DNA of 64,000 bases from a virus. Position 1 is the first letter of the stretch; each line of letters begins with the position of its first letter. The stretch is from IMG/VR virus record IMGVR_UViG_3300034418_011250, positions 1-64,000 of that record; one strand, 5' to 3'. Position numbers and translations under genes: made by a program. This document shows positions 1 to 8,793 of the stretch, piece by piece. The notes beneath the pieces are model-generated. The model searched no databases. It had not been told where the DNA came from and saw only the letters and a program-made list of their open reading frames with translations.

Positions 1-694
1 TGGTATTTGGTTTGAATTCAACTTCAAATAATGAAGGAACAATCATTGTTCTATTTGTAATTGCTGTATCATCAATATTTGGTGACATGTGATATCTAAA
101 TCTGTTGACTATTTGTTTAATAGCCAATGATTCTGCTTCTGTTCTTGGTATCATTTTAAAATCAAAGGTAAATGATCTTCTATCAATAGAATCAAAAATT
201 AATTCTGTTCTGTTGTTTAAAATTCTTCCAGATTGAATTTCATAAGCTCCGACCAATGATCTTGCTTCTGCTCCGCCTTGTTTTAATCTTTGTTCACCAA
301 TCTGTTTTACGAATTCACCCAATCCGCCAGCCGCACTAGATAGTTCGCCCGTGTCAGTTCTACCGAATGCCTGCATTGCTGCTATAACATTACCCATTTC
401 TACATTACCATATGCAGCATTTTGTACATTGGTTATAGAAGCTGGCATATATAAAGCAATAAAATCTGATGCCTTTTCTTCTACTGGTCTTTTTAATGTA
501 ATAGAACTTAAATTAGGTCCACCAGAACCTAAAATATAATCAAGTTGTGGTAATGTTGATGTTTTTGTTTCGTATATTTTAAATAAAGTATAATAGGAAG
601 ACTTTTCAGATCCAAGATCTAATGGAAACTGTAAATTTATACCTGCTTTAGTTTTACCTTTATTATTCAATCTTTCTAATGCTGTTGTTGCCAC
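1..694 (-). CDS. 48: gp48 baseplate tail-tube cap, partial
   Basis: An open minus-strand frame of about 231 codons starts at a GTG (692-694) and runs off the left edge, so the C-terminus is missing. The GTG has a GAGGA about 10 nt upstream. The visible part contains RSFTFDFKMIPRTEAES and then NRFRYHMSPNI, which I recognise from the T4 gp48 tail-tube cap family. In T4 this protein (about 364 aa) sits on the baseplate hub and, with gp54, starts tube polymerisation. It is divergent from gene 4 and has its own late box at 729-736. The family call rests on motif memory, and the missing third cannot be checked. Confidence 0.75.
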   Translation of the reverse strand, partial: MATTALERLNNKGKTKAGINLQFPLDLGSEKSSYYTLFKIYETKTSTLPQLDYILGSGGPNLSSITLKRPVEEKASDFIALYMPASITNVQNAAYGNVEMGNVIAAMQAFGRTDTGELSSAAGGLGEFVKQIGEQRLKQGGAEARSLVGAYEIQSGRILNNRTELIFDSIDRRSFTFDFKMIPRTEAESLAIKQIVNRFRYHMSPNIDDTAITNRTMIVPSLFEVEFKPNT

Positions 695-728
695 TTAGCT
701 AAATATCCTCATATCAAGAATTTACTAT

Positions 729-736
729 TATTTATA
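729..736 (-). promoter_or_regulatory. T4-type late promoter before gp48
   Basis: The minus strand reads TATAAATA, an exact match to the T4 late -10 box used by gp55/gp33 RNA polymerase. It lies 35 nt before the gp48 GTG, at the divergent boundary with gene 4. Confidence 0.6.
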
Positions 737-1170
737 TGGCATACAAGGGAAAATATATACCAACAAATAAGAAAAAATATGTTGGAGATCCTTATAAAAT
801 TGTTTATCGTTCTTTGTGGGAAAGAAAATTCATGGTTTATTGTGACATGAATGAATCAATTATATCTTGGGCTTCAGAAGAAATAGTAATTCCATATCGT
901 TCTCCGATTGACAATCGAATACATCGTTATTTTCCAGATTTTTTCATAAAAGTAAAGCAACAAACAGGTGAAATAAAAAACATGATTATTGAAATCAAAC
1001 CAAAAGTTCAATGTTCACCACCAAAAGTGCCAAAAAGAAAAACAACCAAATATTTAAATGAAGTAAAAACATGGGGAATAAATGAAGCAAAATGGAAAGC
1101 TGCAATGGAATGGTGCTCTGATCGTAAAATGGAATTTAAACTTATTACAGAAAATGAATTGAAAATATAG
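736..1170 (+). CDS. 4: gp4 head completion protein (TnsA-like nuclease fold)
   Basis: This 144-aa protein matches T4 gp4 (gp50) in size (about 150 aa) and in sequence pattern. The N-terminus has GKYIPTNKKKYVGDP and YRSLWERKFM, and the nuclease-like core has PDFF (about residues 75-78) followed by IIEIKP, a PD-(D/E)xK arrangement like TnsA-type endonucleases. In T4 gp4 acts late in head completion, before heads join tails. It is the first gene of the plus-strand structural block, 13 nt before the next gene, as expected near T4 genes 2-4-53. Whether it cleaves DNA here is inference. Confidence 0.85.
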   Translation: MAYKGKYIPTNKKKYVGDPYKIVYRSLWERKFMVYCDMNESIISWASEEIVIPYRSPIDNRIHRYFPDFFIKVKQQTGEIKNMIIEIKPKVQCSPPKVPKRKTTKYLNEVKTWGINEAKWKAAMEWCSDRKMEFKLITENELKI

Positions 1171-1183
1171 AATAAATAATTGT

Positions 1184-1738
1184 ATGGCAGATAACTATTT
1201 TGACCAAATTCTCAGACAAACTGGTGGACAAGAAAGATCTTATCGTTGGTTTCAACAGAAAGTTAGAGAGTTTGGCGTACCATCACAAAAACAATTATTA
1301 CAAAAAGAGTCAACAAACTATTCATTGAATGTGGGTAGCATGAACTTTTTTGTTTATGATGCGAAATACAAAAAAACATTGCCTTATTATGACAAATTTC
1401 CATTAATAATTCCCATTGATGAAACAAGTAGATATTTTTTAGGAATTAATTTTCATTATGTTTCTATTCCGTATAGAATTTCATTGATGGAAAAATTAAT
1501 GAGATTTGAAAGAACAAGAGAAAATGAAAAAAGAATATTGACAGAGTGGAGAAACATCAAAAACTTCAAAGAAATAAGACCAACCATCAAAAAATACTTA
1601 AAGAATCATGTGCGTTCTCCATTTGTAAAAATAAAACATGAAGAATTTAAATTGGCATTGATGTTACCTGTTCAAGATTTTACCAACGTGACCAGAAATA
1701 AAGTCTATTATGATTCTAGAAGGATGATTAACTCATGA
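1184..1738 (+). CDS. T4-like virion protein of the gene 2/53 region
   Basis: This 184-aa protein has the pattern of a family common in marine T4-like phages next to gene 4: YDAKYKKTLPYYDKFPLII, then FLGINFHYVSIPYR, then a basic alpha-helical second half. In T4 the neighbours of gene 4 are gene 2 (DNA end protector) and gene 53 (baseplate wedge). The sequence does not look like T4 gp53 to me, and the gp2 assignment is only from position and vague memory. It is certainly a coding gene, because it sits between two structural genes and overlaps the next one by 4 nt. Its exact role is unresolved. Confidence 0.6.
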   Translation: MADNYFDQILRQTGGQERSYRWFQQKVREFGVPSQKQLLQKESTNYSLNVGSMNFFVYDAKYKKTLPYYDKFPLIIPIDETSRYFLGINFHYVSIPYRISLMEKLMRFERTRENEKRILTEWRNIKNFKEIRPTIKKYLKNHVRSPFVKIKHEEFKLALMLPVQDFTNVTRNKVYYDSRRMINS

Positions 1739-2274
1739 GCGCAGCATTTAGTAGTAATTCTATTACATTTTTTGAATCAGTTAAAAAGTTTGGAATATCA
1801 AAACCAAATAGATTTGAAGTAAATATTAATTCTCCTGGAGCTACATCTGGAGTTGCTGATGATAATCTAGTATCACTTTGGTGCCAATCAGTCGAACTTC
1901 CTGGAAGAACAATTGAATCGCAAACAAATGATAATATTTATGGTCCAACTCATGAAATAGCTCAAGGATTAATATTAAATGATTCTATTTCAATGACATT
2001 TCTTCTTGATGAAAAATTAGATATTAAAAGATATTTTGATAATTGGCAGAAAACCATTTACAACCCAAATACATATGATATGTATTATTATTCGAATTAT
2101 GTCCGTGACATGACGATTAAACAATTATCCAAAACTGATGAAGTTGTTTTTAGTTGCAAAGTTTATGAAGCATTTCCTAAAACTGTTGAATTGATAACAC
2201 TCAGTGCAGATAGCAGAAGTGAAGCATCAAAACTAAATGTTTCTATGGCATTCAGAGATTGGATTGAAGAATAA
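1735..2274 (+). CDS. tail tube / tube initiator protein (gp19/gp54 family)
   Basis: This 179-aa protein has the features of the T4 gp19 tail-tube fold: an N-terminal FGISKPNRFEVNI strand, a WCQSVELPGRTIES turn, a central SMTFLLDEKLDIKRYFDNWQ stretch, and a C-terminal beta hairpin ending in MAFRDWIEE. T4 has two paralogues of this fold, gp19 (tube) and gp54 (tube initiator). Position next to gp26 and gp48 favours the gp54-like initiator, but the short length is closer to gp19. It starts inside the stop of the upstream gene (ATGA overlap), so the two are translationally coupled. Confidence 0.75.
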   Translation: MSAAFSSNSITFFESVKKFGISKPNRFEVNINSPGATSGVADDNLVSLWCQSVELPGRTIESQTNDNIYGPTHEIAQGLILNDSISMTFLLDEKLDIKRYFDNWQKTIYNPNTYDMYYYSNYVRDMTIKQLSKTDEVVFSCKVYEAFPKTVELITLSADSRSEASKLNVSMAFRDWIEE

Positions 2275-2290
2275 CTTATGAAAGGAAATA

Positions 2291-2989
2291 ATGGCGTTAC
2301 CATCATTAGCAGTAAACAAATATGAATTGACTGTACCATCGACAAATGAAGAAATAGAATTTAGACCATTTTTGGTCAAAGAAGAAAAAATGCTTCTCAT
2401 TGCTCAACAAACAGGTGATGAGAAAGATATTATCAAAGCTGTTGAAAATATCATTAATGAATGCACATTTAAAAAGATAGATGCAAAAAAACTTCCGATA
2501 TTCGATCTAGAATATATCTTTATTCAATTAAGAGCAAAGTCAATCGGTGAAGTATCAACTGTAACAGTTACATGTCCAGATGACGGAGAAACAAAGGTTG
2601 AAGTTGATATTAATCTTGAAGATGTTGTTTGCGAGAAATCAGATGAACATACAAACAAAATTGAATTAACAGATACTGTGGGTGTGATTATGAATTACCC
2701 AAGAGTAAACAATGTATCTGGAATGAATATGGAAGATCCAAATGCTGGATTTGAAATCATTAAAAATTGCATTGGTCAAATTTATGATGCTGATGAAGTT
2801 TATGATAAAAATGATATTACAAAAAAAGAACTAGAAGAATTTGTAAATTCTATGAGTCATCAACAATTCATGAAATTACAAAGTTTCTTTGAGGATATGC
2901 CAAAAGTTCGATATAGAACTAAAATTAAAAATCCAAAAACAGGTGTAGAAAGTGATTTAGTAATTGAAGGACTGCAAAATTTTTTCTAG
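2291..2989 (+). CDS. 26: gp26 baseplate hub subunit / tail assembly chaperone
   Basis: This 232-aa protein resembles T4 gp26 (T4_baseplate family). The N-terminus has ALPSLAVNKYELTVPSTNEE and then EFRPFLVKEEKMLL, the middle has VTCPDDGETK, and the C-terminus has MPKVRYRTKIKNP. The RBS GAAAGGAA precedes the ATG. The stop codon directly follows a perfect TTTTTTC heptamer (2980-2986) read in the T TTT TTC phase, and the -1 frame beyond it encodes gp51. A fraction of ribosomes may therefore make a gp26-gp51 fusion, as lambda G/GT does upstream of its tape measure gene. Confidence 0.8.
   Translation: MALPSLAVNKYELTVPSTNEEIEFRPFLVKEEKMLLIAQQTGDEKDIIKAVENIINECTFKKIDAKKLPIFDLEYIFIQLRAKSIGEVSTVTVTCPDDGETKVEVDINLEDVVCEKSDEHTNKIELTDTVGVIMNYPRVNNVSGMNMEDPNAGFEIIKNCIGQIYDADEVYDKNDITKKELEEFVNSMSHQQFMKLQSFFEDMPKVRYRTKIKNPKTGVESDLVIEGLQNFF
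2980..2986 (+). promoter_or_regulatory. putative -1 frameshift heptamer TTTTTTC
   Basis: The seven bases T TTT TTC are in the zero frame of gp26 and are followed at once by its TAG stop. A -1 slip continues as CTA GTA GGT and stays open for 67 codons to 3189, through the gp51-like sequence. The X XXY YYZ pattern fits the classical rule exactly. The gp51 frame has no obvious Shine-Dalgarno site of its own. Confidence 0.6.
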
Positions 2990-3042
2990 TAGGTCTCTCT
3001 CACAATAGTTTGGAAAATTATTATCGTTTGAATTTTTCATTA

Positions 3043-3189
3043 ATGCAACATCACAAATATTCATTGACAGAAATTGAACATATGTTGCCGTGGGAGAGAG
3101 AAGTTTATGTCGGATTATTGTTGCAACACATTGAAGATGAAAAAATGAAACAACGCCATGAGAAGATGAATCAACAATCAAGAGGTTAA
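3043..3189 (+). CDS. 51: gp51-like baseplate hub assembly protein, possibly by frameshift
   Basis: The first ATG gives 48 codons (3043-3189), but the frame is open from 2986. The family-like sequence starts before the ATG (YYRLNFSLMQHHKYSLTEIE) and continues with HMLPWEREVYVGLLLQHI, which I recognise from T4 gp51 and its marine relatives. Similarity upstream of the ATG and the lack of a ribosome binding site both suggest it is made as a C-terminal extension of gp26 by -1 frameshifting. In T4, gp51 is a catalytic factor for hub assembly and is not retained in the virion. Confidence 0.75.
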   Translation: MQHHKYSLTEIEHMLPWEREVYVGLLLQHIEDEKMKQRHEKMNQQSRG

Positions 3190-3191
3190 AA

Positions 3192-3506
3192 ATGCCTAAC
3201 AAAAGCATTCAAGAACTTTTTAAAAAGTATGATATAAACGGAAGTGGTGATGTTACGGAAGAAGAAATGAAAAGAGCAACAGAAATACTTGAACTTGAAT
3301 TGAGAGAAGAGAAAGCTGAAGCACAGAAACGTATGTCATGGGTTTCAATTCTTAGCATGGTTGTATTTACTGGAATATTATTTACACCTTTGGTGCCTGA
3401 ATCAAGAGTAGCTGCATTAGGTGATTTGTTGGGATTGTTTTATCTGGGGCAAGCATCAATTGTTGGTTTTTATTTCGGTGCACAAGCATACATGTCAAGG
3501 AAGTAA
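3192..3506 (+). CDS. EF-hand membrane protein
   Basis: This 104-aa protein starts 2 nt after the gp51 stop. Residues about 12-25 form a textbook calcium-binding EF-hand loop, DINGSGDVTEEE (positions 1, 3, 5, 9 and 12 all acceptable ligands). A charged helix follows (about 26-50), then two hydrophobic segments (about 52-70 and 78-98). Its position between tail assembly genes suggests a structural or injection role, but I know no function. An alternative is a holin-like protein, since it has two membrane spans. Family membership beyond the motif is not known to me. Confidence 0.6.
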   Translation: MPNKSIQELFKKYDINGSGDVTEEEMKRATEILELELREEKAEAQKRMSWVSILSMVVFTGILFTPLVPESRVAALGDLLGLFYLGQASIVGFYFGAQAYMSRK

Positions 3507-3509
3507 TAA

Positions 3510-6500
3510 ATGGCAATAGCAGACGAAGAAAAACGGTTTAAAAAACTTCTTGGTGAGTTAAGAGAAACTAATCAAGAAATAAGAAAATCAACAACAAAAA
3601 ATGAAGCAGCAACAGCTGTTGTTGATATTATAAGAAATGATTTTGATACACTGGTTGGTGATATTAAAACTCTTGGAAATGATATTGCATCTTCTGTTCC
3701 TGGATTGCGTTCTGTTGTTGGAATAGGAAAATATTTTGGTGGAAAAGCAACTAAAGGATTAGTAGATTTATTTAAATTTGAAAATAAAGAACAAAAAAAA
3801 CTTAGGGAAAGTTTAGGTTTCAATTCTAAAAAAGAATTTGAACTAGCTAAAAAACAAGCAGATAAAAACAAAGCTAAAGAAGATGCAAGCCTAAAACAAC
3901 TTGAATTAATACAAGAAAGTATTAAAATTTTAGAACCTTCATTGACACCAGATGAATTAGCTAAAAAATTAGAAGATTCAGCAAAAAAATATGGGGTTGA
4001 TAAACAATTTATTAATAAATTTTTAGGAAAAAAAGAACCAGTTGAAGCAACTTTAGCAGACAGTGTTGTAAAAGCAATTACACCAAAAGATGATAAAAAA
4101 ACATCCGCAGATCTTGAAGCAAAAAGAGATGAACAAAAACTTGCAGAGAAAAATACTAAAATCTTAGAAACAATCAATGATTCTGTTCTTGGATTAGGCA
4201 AAGGATTAGATAGTTTAAAAGAAAAAAGTGGATTTGGTCTTGGTTTAATTGCTGCCCTGATTGCTGCTCCAGTAATTGCTTTGGTAGAATTCTTCAAAAC
4301 TATAGGAAAAGATTTAAAATTTTTAACAGATTTAAAAATAGGTGATGTATTTAAACCTCTCAAAGGATTGGTTAGTTTTTTTGACAAAATAGTAGATGGT
4401 TTCAAAAAAACTAAATTAGGAGAATATTTTTTCAAAAATTTATCATTAGATTTTTTATTTGATTTGTTTGACAGTGTATCATTAGTTTTTGATGGAATCA
4501 AAAACACATTTAAAAGAATAATTAATCCTATCAAAAGGTTTGGATCTTTTATAGGCAGAATAATCAGAAGTGTGTCTGCAAGTATAAGAAGATTTATAAC
4601 TCCCATCGTAAGAATTTTTGAAAAAATAATTGATATAGCAAAGAGTGCTGCAGGGTTTTTAAATGGATTTAGTTTCATAGGAAATATAGCAAAAACAATT
4701 GGTAGAGTATTAGGAAAATTATTTCTTCCTATTACTGTTATTATGGGTGTATTTGATTTTGTTTCTGGTTTTATGAAAGGATACGAAGAAGGTGGTATAA
4801 TTGAAGGTATTAAACAAGGTGTTATAAATTTTCTAGATGAAGCTATAGGTGGTATATTAAGGATGCTAACAGGTGCAGCTGCTTGGATTCTTGAGTTTCT
4901 AGGATTTGATAAACTTGCTGCATCACTAACAGCTGAAGTAGATAACATATTAGATGCAGTATTTAGTGCTGTTTCTGGAATTGTTGATATTGTTGTTGGA
5001 ATTTTTACATTTGATGCAGGAAAAATACTTGGTGGATTGGGACAAATATGGGATTCAATTACAGGGATATTCCTTTCTGCATTTAATATTCTTGAAGCAT
5101 TTGTAAGTGATATATTCGATTTTCTTGGATTTGATATTAGTTGGAATCCATTAACTATTATCAAGAATTTCTTTAGTGGTGTTTATGATTTCTTCGCAGA
5201 TCTTTTCGGATTTGGTTCTGATAAAGAAGCCGAAGTTGAAGGAGAAGCCTCGACCAGTCCATTTGATGTTGTTAAAACTTTCTTTGGTAATGTGTTTGGT
5301 TATATAGGTGAGAAATTTACTGCATTTAAAGATATGATTTTTGGATTTCTTCCAAGCCTACCTTCAATATCCGAAATTACAGATAGTTTAATTAACTTTG
5401 GAAAAATGATCTACAATCCAGAAACTGGTGAAGTATTTGGATTTACACTACCAGAACTTCCGAGCATTTCCGATATATGGGGAATGGTGACAGGATTTGC
5501 AAGCAAAATATATGATCCTGCTACTGGTGAAGTATTTGGATTCAAGTTGCCTGAATTACCTTCTATTTCTGATATTTTTGATACAGTTGTATCCTTTGGT
5601 AAAAAGATATATGATCCTGCTACTGGTGAAGTGTTTGGATTCACAATGCCTGAATTACCTAGCATTTCTCAAATATGGGATACTGTTACAGGATATGCGA
5701 AGAAAGTGTATAATCCAGAAACTGGTGAAGTATTTGGGTTTAAACTTCCTGAATTGCCTAGTATTTCACAGATATTTACTACAGTAAAAGATTTTGCTAG
5801 CAAAATTTATGATCCAACTGCTGGAACAGTATTTGGTTATTCTCTACCAGAATTACCCTCAATAAGTCAAATTTGGGATAAAATTTCTGGATTTGCCATG
5901 AAAATTTATGATCCAACTGCTGGAACAGTATTTGGTTATACGTTGCCAGAATTACCTAGTATTTCTGACATATTAACCAAAATAACTGATTTTTCTAAAA
6001 AGATTTATGATCCAACTGCTGGAACAGTATTTGGATTCGCACTTCCAGAACTACCATCCATTGCAATGATTGTTGATAAAGCAAAAGAGTTTGCTTACAA
6101 GATATACAATCCTGAGACTGGTCAAGTATTTGGATATGCATTACCAGAATTGCCTTCAATATCTGATATAACAAATAAGATTATTGACTTTTCTAAAAAG
6201 ATTTATGATCCAGAAGCAGGAACAATATTTGGATTCTCGCTTCCAGAACTACCTTCAATTAGTCAAATTACAGACAAAATTGCAGGATTCGGAAAAAATA
6301 TTTACAATTCTGAGACTGGTGAAGTGTTTGGATTCTCAATGCCTGAGTTGCCAAGTATTTCAGATATTACATCAAAAGCTGAAGATTTTGCTAAAAACAT
6401 TTACAATTCTGAAGATGGAACAATATTCGGATTTGCATTACCAGAACTTCCAAGCATTTCTGATATACAAACCAAATTGGAAGGATTTGCAAAGAAAATA

Positions 6501-7811
6501 TATGATTCTGAAACAGGGACAATATTTGGATTTGCGATACCAGAATTGCCATCTATTAATGACATTACAACAAAATTAGAGAATTTCTCTAAAAATATAT
6601 ATGATTCAGAAACTGGCTCAGTATTTGGTTACACATTACCAACATTACCTTCAATATCAGATATTCTAACGAAGGCAACAGAATTTTCTAAGAAAATATA
6701 TGATCCAGCAACAGGTGCTGTATTTGGATTTGTTTTGACAATGCCTGCACTTCCATCAATTGATGACATTAAAAATAGCATCTTGGGTATGATTCAAGAT
6801 GTCTGGAATTACATCAAAGGATTATTCAAATTTGATACGTTCTCAGATGCACTAGCTTCTGCTATCAATATATTCTTTATGCCTTACAATTTAATTCTAG
6901 GAATGGTTGAAAGCGTTTGGAACTACATCAAAGGATTATTTGGATTTGATACTACACAAGTTAAAGAACCAGCAGAATCAACAGCTGTAGGTGGTGTAGG
7001 TGGGCTTGTTGTGAACTTCTTAAATCTGGCAATTGATAAAGTCAAGAATCTGTTCAATTTTGATTCGATATCGAAAACATTAGAAACTCTAAATCCATTA
7101 AAACTTCTTACAGATTTTGGAACTAAAGTAGGCAATTTCTTTGATGGTATATTTAATTTTGACGGGATAAAGAAAACATTAATGGATAATATTCCATTTG
7201 CAGATGTTTTGTTTGGAGATGGAGGAGATAGTCAAGAAGAAGCCAAAAAAGAAGCAGTTCCATCTATCAATATTCAACCAATTGATTCAAAAAGTGTTCT
7301 TTCTAGCATATTTGGTGAAGTAAACATACTACAAGAACTTGGAATCATCTTTGGTAATTTAATTGATAATCTTGTCACATATCTTGATACATTCCTTGGA
7401 GAAGCATTAGGAACACTTTATACATCCAGAAAAGAAAGTTATGAAGATTTACAAAGTGATCTGAAGGATGAGTTGGAAGAATCTAGTCCTGACGAAGATG
7501 ATCTTAAAAAATTAGCATTGAGGGCTAAAGAAATTGGTCTAAGTCGAGACCAATTTATAAGATTGGCAAATAACCCATCTGTTGATCTTGCTACACTCGA
7601 GGCATCTACAAATGGTGTGAACAATAGAACATTGTCAATGGAAGAAGGATCTAAAGAGATGGCTGCAAATCAACAGCCAGTAGTCATTAACAATGTCACA
7701 AATAATAATGTAACACAAGGTGGTGGAGGTGCTGCTGTAATTCCAATGCCTAAACCTGTCACCAATCCTCATTCACAACTACTGGCTGCTGTTGCAGCTA
7801 GTGTTCTTTAA
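3510..7811 (+). CDS. tape-measure-like tail protein with 33-aa repeats
   Basis: This 1433-aa protein is the longest gene in the window. It has a charged coiled-coil N-terminus (about 1-230), a hydrophobic segment near 240-262, a helical region, then about 14 tandem 33-residue repeats (about residues 634-1094) with consensus IYDPxTGxVFGFxLPELPSI plus a variable helix. An acidic helical C-terminus follows. Its place after gp26/gp51 matches the tape measure position (T4 gp29, about 590 aa), and repeats in multiples of 11 with regular aromatics are typical of tape measures. If all residues count at about 0.15 nm each, the tail would exceed 200 nm, so part of it may do something else. Confidence 0.55.
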   Translation: MAIADEEKRFKKLLGELRETNQEIRKSTTKNEAATAVVDIIRNDFDTLVGDIKTLGNDIASSVPGLRSVVGIGKYFGGKATKGLVDLFKFENKEQKKLRESLGFNSKKEFELAKKQADKNKAKEDASLKQLELIQESIKILEPSLTPDELAKKLEDSAKKYGVDKQFINKFLGKKEPVEATLADSVVKAITPKDDKKTSADLEAKRDEQKLAEKNTKILETINDSVLGLGKGLDSLKEKSGFGLGLIAALIAAPVIALVEFFKTIGKDLKFLTDLKIGDVFKPLKGLVSFFDKIVDGFKKTKLGEYFFKNLSLDFLFDLFDSVSLVFDGIKNTFKRIINPIKRFGSFIGRIIRSVSASIRRFITPIVRIFEKIIDIAKSAAGFLNGFSFIGNIAKTIGRVLGKLFLPITVIMGVFDFVSGFMKGYEEGGIIEGIKQGVINFLDEAIGGILRMLTGAAAWILEFLGFDKLAASLTAEVDNILDAVFSAVSGIVDIVVGIFTFDAGKILGGLGQIWDSITGIFLSAFNILEAFVSDIFDFLGFDISWNPLTIIKNFFSGVYDFFADLFGFGSDKEAEVEGEASTSPFDVVKTFFGNVFGYIGEKFTAFKDMIFGFLPSLPSISEITDSLINFGKMIYNPETGEVFGFTLPELPSISDIWGMVTGFASKIYDPATGEVFGFKLPELPSISDIFDTVVSFGKKIYDPATGEVFGFTMPELPSISQIWDTVTGYAKKVYNPETGEVFGFKLPELPSISQIFTTVKDFASKIYDPTAGTVFGYSLPELPSISQIWDKISGFAMKIYDPTAGTVFGYTLPELPSISDILTKITDFSKKIYDPTAGTVFGFALPELPSIAMIVDKAKEFAYKIYNPETGQVFGYALPELPSISDITNKIIDFSKKIYDPEAGTIFGFSLPELPSISQITDKIAGFGKNIYNSETGEVFGFSMPELPSISDITSKAEDFAKNIYNSEDGTIFGFALPELPSISDIQTKLEGFAKKIYDSETGTIFGFAIPELPSINDITTKLENFSKNIYDSETGSVFGYTLPTLPSISDILTKATEFSKKIYDPATGAVFGFVLTMPALPSIDDIKNSILGMIQDVWNYIKGLFKFDTFSDALASAINIFFMPYNLILGMVESVWNYIKGLFGFDTTQVKEPAESTAVGGVGGLVVNFLNLAIDKVKNLFNFDSISKTLETLNPLKLLTDFGTKVGNFFDGIFNFDGIKKTLMDNIPFADVLFGDGGDSQEEAKKEAVPSINIQPIDSKSVLSSIFGEVNILQELGIIFGNLIDNLVTYLDTFLGEALGTLYTSRKESYEDLQSDLKDELEESSPDEDDLKKLALRAKEIGLSRDQFIRLANNPSVDLATLEASTNGVNNRTLSMEEGSKEMAANQQPVVINNVTNNNVTQGGGGAAVIPMPKPVTNPHSQLLAAVAASVL
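5409..6790 (+). repeat. 99-bp coding tandem repeats (33 aa x about 14)
   Basis: About fourteen direct repeats of 99 bp lie head to tail in the tape-measure-like gene, each encoding a copy of IYDPxTGxVFGFxLPELPSI plus 13 variable residues. A degenerate half-copy (LPSLPSISEITDSL) precedes them and the last copy is altered (VFGFVLTMPALPSIDDI). Codons differ between copies while the peptide is conserved, so this is old and under selection. Adjacent copies 5-7 are the most alike. Confidence 0.9.
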
Positions 7812-7814
7812 AAC

Positions 7815-8702
7815 TTACTCGTTAGCAAGTTTCTCAAAATAACTCATTGCACTGTCTTCATCATCATCTTCAGTTACCATACTTGGGACTGGAGATGATT
7901 TGTAGGAAGGTGTATATTCTTCCTCATCATCAATCACTTCAGCAATTGGTTTACCAACAGACTGTTTGCCAGTCAAAACAGCATCCAGCCTTTTTCGAAG
8001 CTCATCATAACTCTTGAAGTTTGATTCTCCAAGAAAGTCAGAAAGAGAATGTGTTTTGGAAATCACTTTCTCAATCTTATCATCATCACCAATCTTTGAA
8101 ACTTTGTCAAATTCGCTCTTGTCATAATTCCAGTAACCATCTACCTTGCGAATCTTCAGTTTGAAATTTGCTCCTTCCCATGCATCAAATGGATTGATCG
8201 GTGTTTCATCTTCAAATTCTGGTTGCATTGCTTCCATGATTTTGTCAAAGATTTTCTTGCCATACTTGTAAAGCATGACTTTACCTTCATTATCAGGATT
8301 TGATGAATCAGAAACAACCAACACATTACTGTAGTATTGTAGCTTGCGTTTTTGTTTTCGAGCAATCTCTTTATCAGTCTCAATGCCTGAATTCCAAAGC
8401 CCAGAGTTATGCTCGCAACATGGACATTTTCCGTTAACGGATGTCAAGCAATTCTCAATAAACCACATTCCAGTTGGTCCTTGGAATGCGTGATTCCATA
8501 CACGAACCCATGGAAGTTGATCTCCTTCTGTAGCTGGAAGAAATCTTAGAACAGCAAATCCATTCCCAGATTTATCTACCTGTGGCTTCCAAAGTCGATC
8601 ATCAATGTATGATGCTTTTTCAGTTGGGGATTCTTCTTTTGCTACTTGAGCCAGAAGTTTGTCGAGTGCGTTGTTTTTGCGAAGTGAGCTAATGTTAGAC
8701 AT
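7815..8702 (-). CDS. 32: gp32 single-stranded DNA-binding protein
   Basis: This 295-aa homologue of T4 gp32 (301 aa) starts at ATG 8702 with GGAG upstream. A longer frame to 8753 lacks support. The basic N-terminus (MSNISSLRKNNALDKLL) resembles the cooperative B domain. The core has DDRLWKPQVDKSGNGFAVLRF and a zinc site NCLTSVNGKCPCCEHN near residues 80-95. The C-terminus is strongly acidic (TEDDDEDSAM), as in the A domain that contacts gp59, gp43 and other partners. It coats single strands in replication and recombination. It converges with the tape-measure gene with only 3 nt between stops. A promoter at 8765-8793 precedes it. Confidence 0.93.
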   Translation of the reverse strand: MSNISSLRKNNALDKLLAQVAKEESPTEKASYIDDRLWKPQVDKSGNGFAVLRFLPATEGDQLPWVRVWNHAFQGPTGMWFIENCLTSVNGKCPCCEHNSGLWNSGIETDKEIARKQKRKLQYYSNVLVVSDSSNPDNEGKVMLYKYGKKIFDKIMEAMQPEFEDETPINPFDAWEGANFKLKIRKVDGYWNYDKSEFDKVSKIGDDDKIEKVISKTHSLSDFLGESNFKSYDELRKRLDAVLTGKQSVGKPIAEVIDDEEEYTPSYKSSPVPSMVTEDDDEDSAMSYFEKLANE

Positions 8703-8764
8703 GGTATTCTCCGTATGTTGTCGTATGTTTAAGTATTTCACAAATTTCATCATATATCTTATTT

Positions 8765-8793
8765 ATCTTACTACAAGATAATATTATAGTCAA
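8765..8793 (-). promoter_or_regulatory. sigma-70-type promoter before gp32
   Basis: Minus strand: TTGACT (8788-8793), 17-bp spacer, TAAGAT (8765-8770). It overlaps the end of the upstream gene and leaves a leader of roughly 55 nt before the gp32 ATG, room for translational control. Confidence 0.55.

Noticed and set aside
3572-5164. 530-codon open frame on the minus strand inside the tape-measure-like gene
   Set aside because: Low-complexity antisense shadow (Ile/Ser/Pro/Asn-rich), no ribosome site, opposite to a strongly supported gene.
5409-6790. CRISPR-like regular repeats
   Set aside because: The 99-bp period stays in frame within one long gene, and copies vary at codon third positions while the peptide is conserved. 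There are no spacers.
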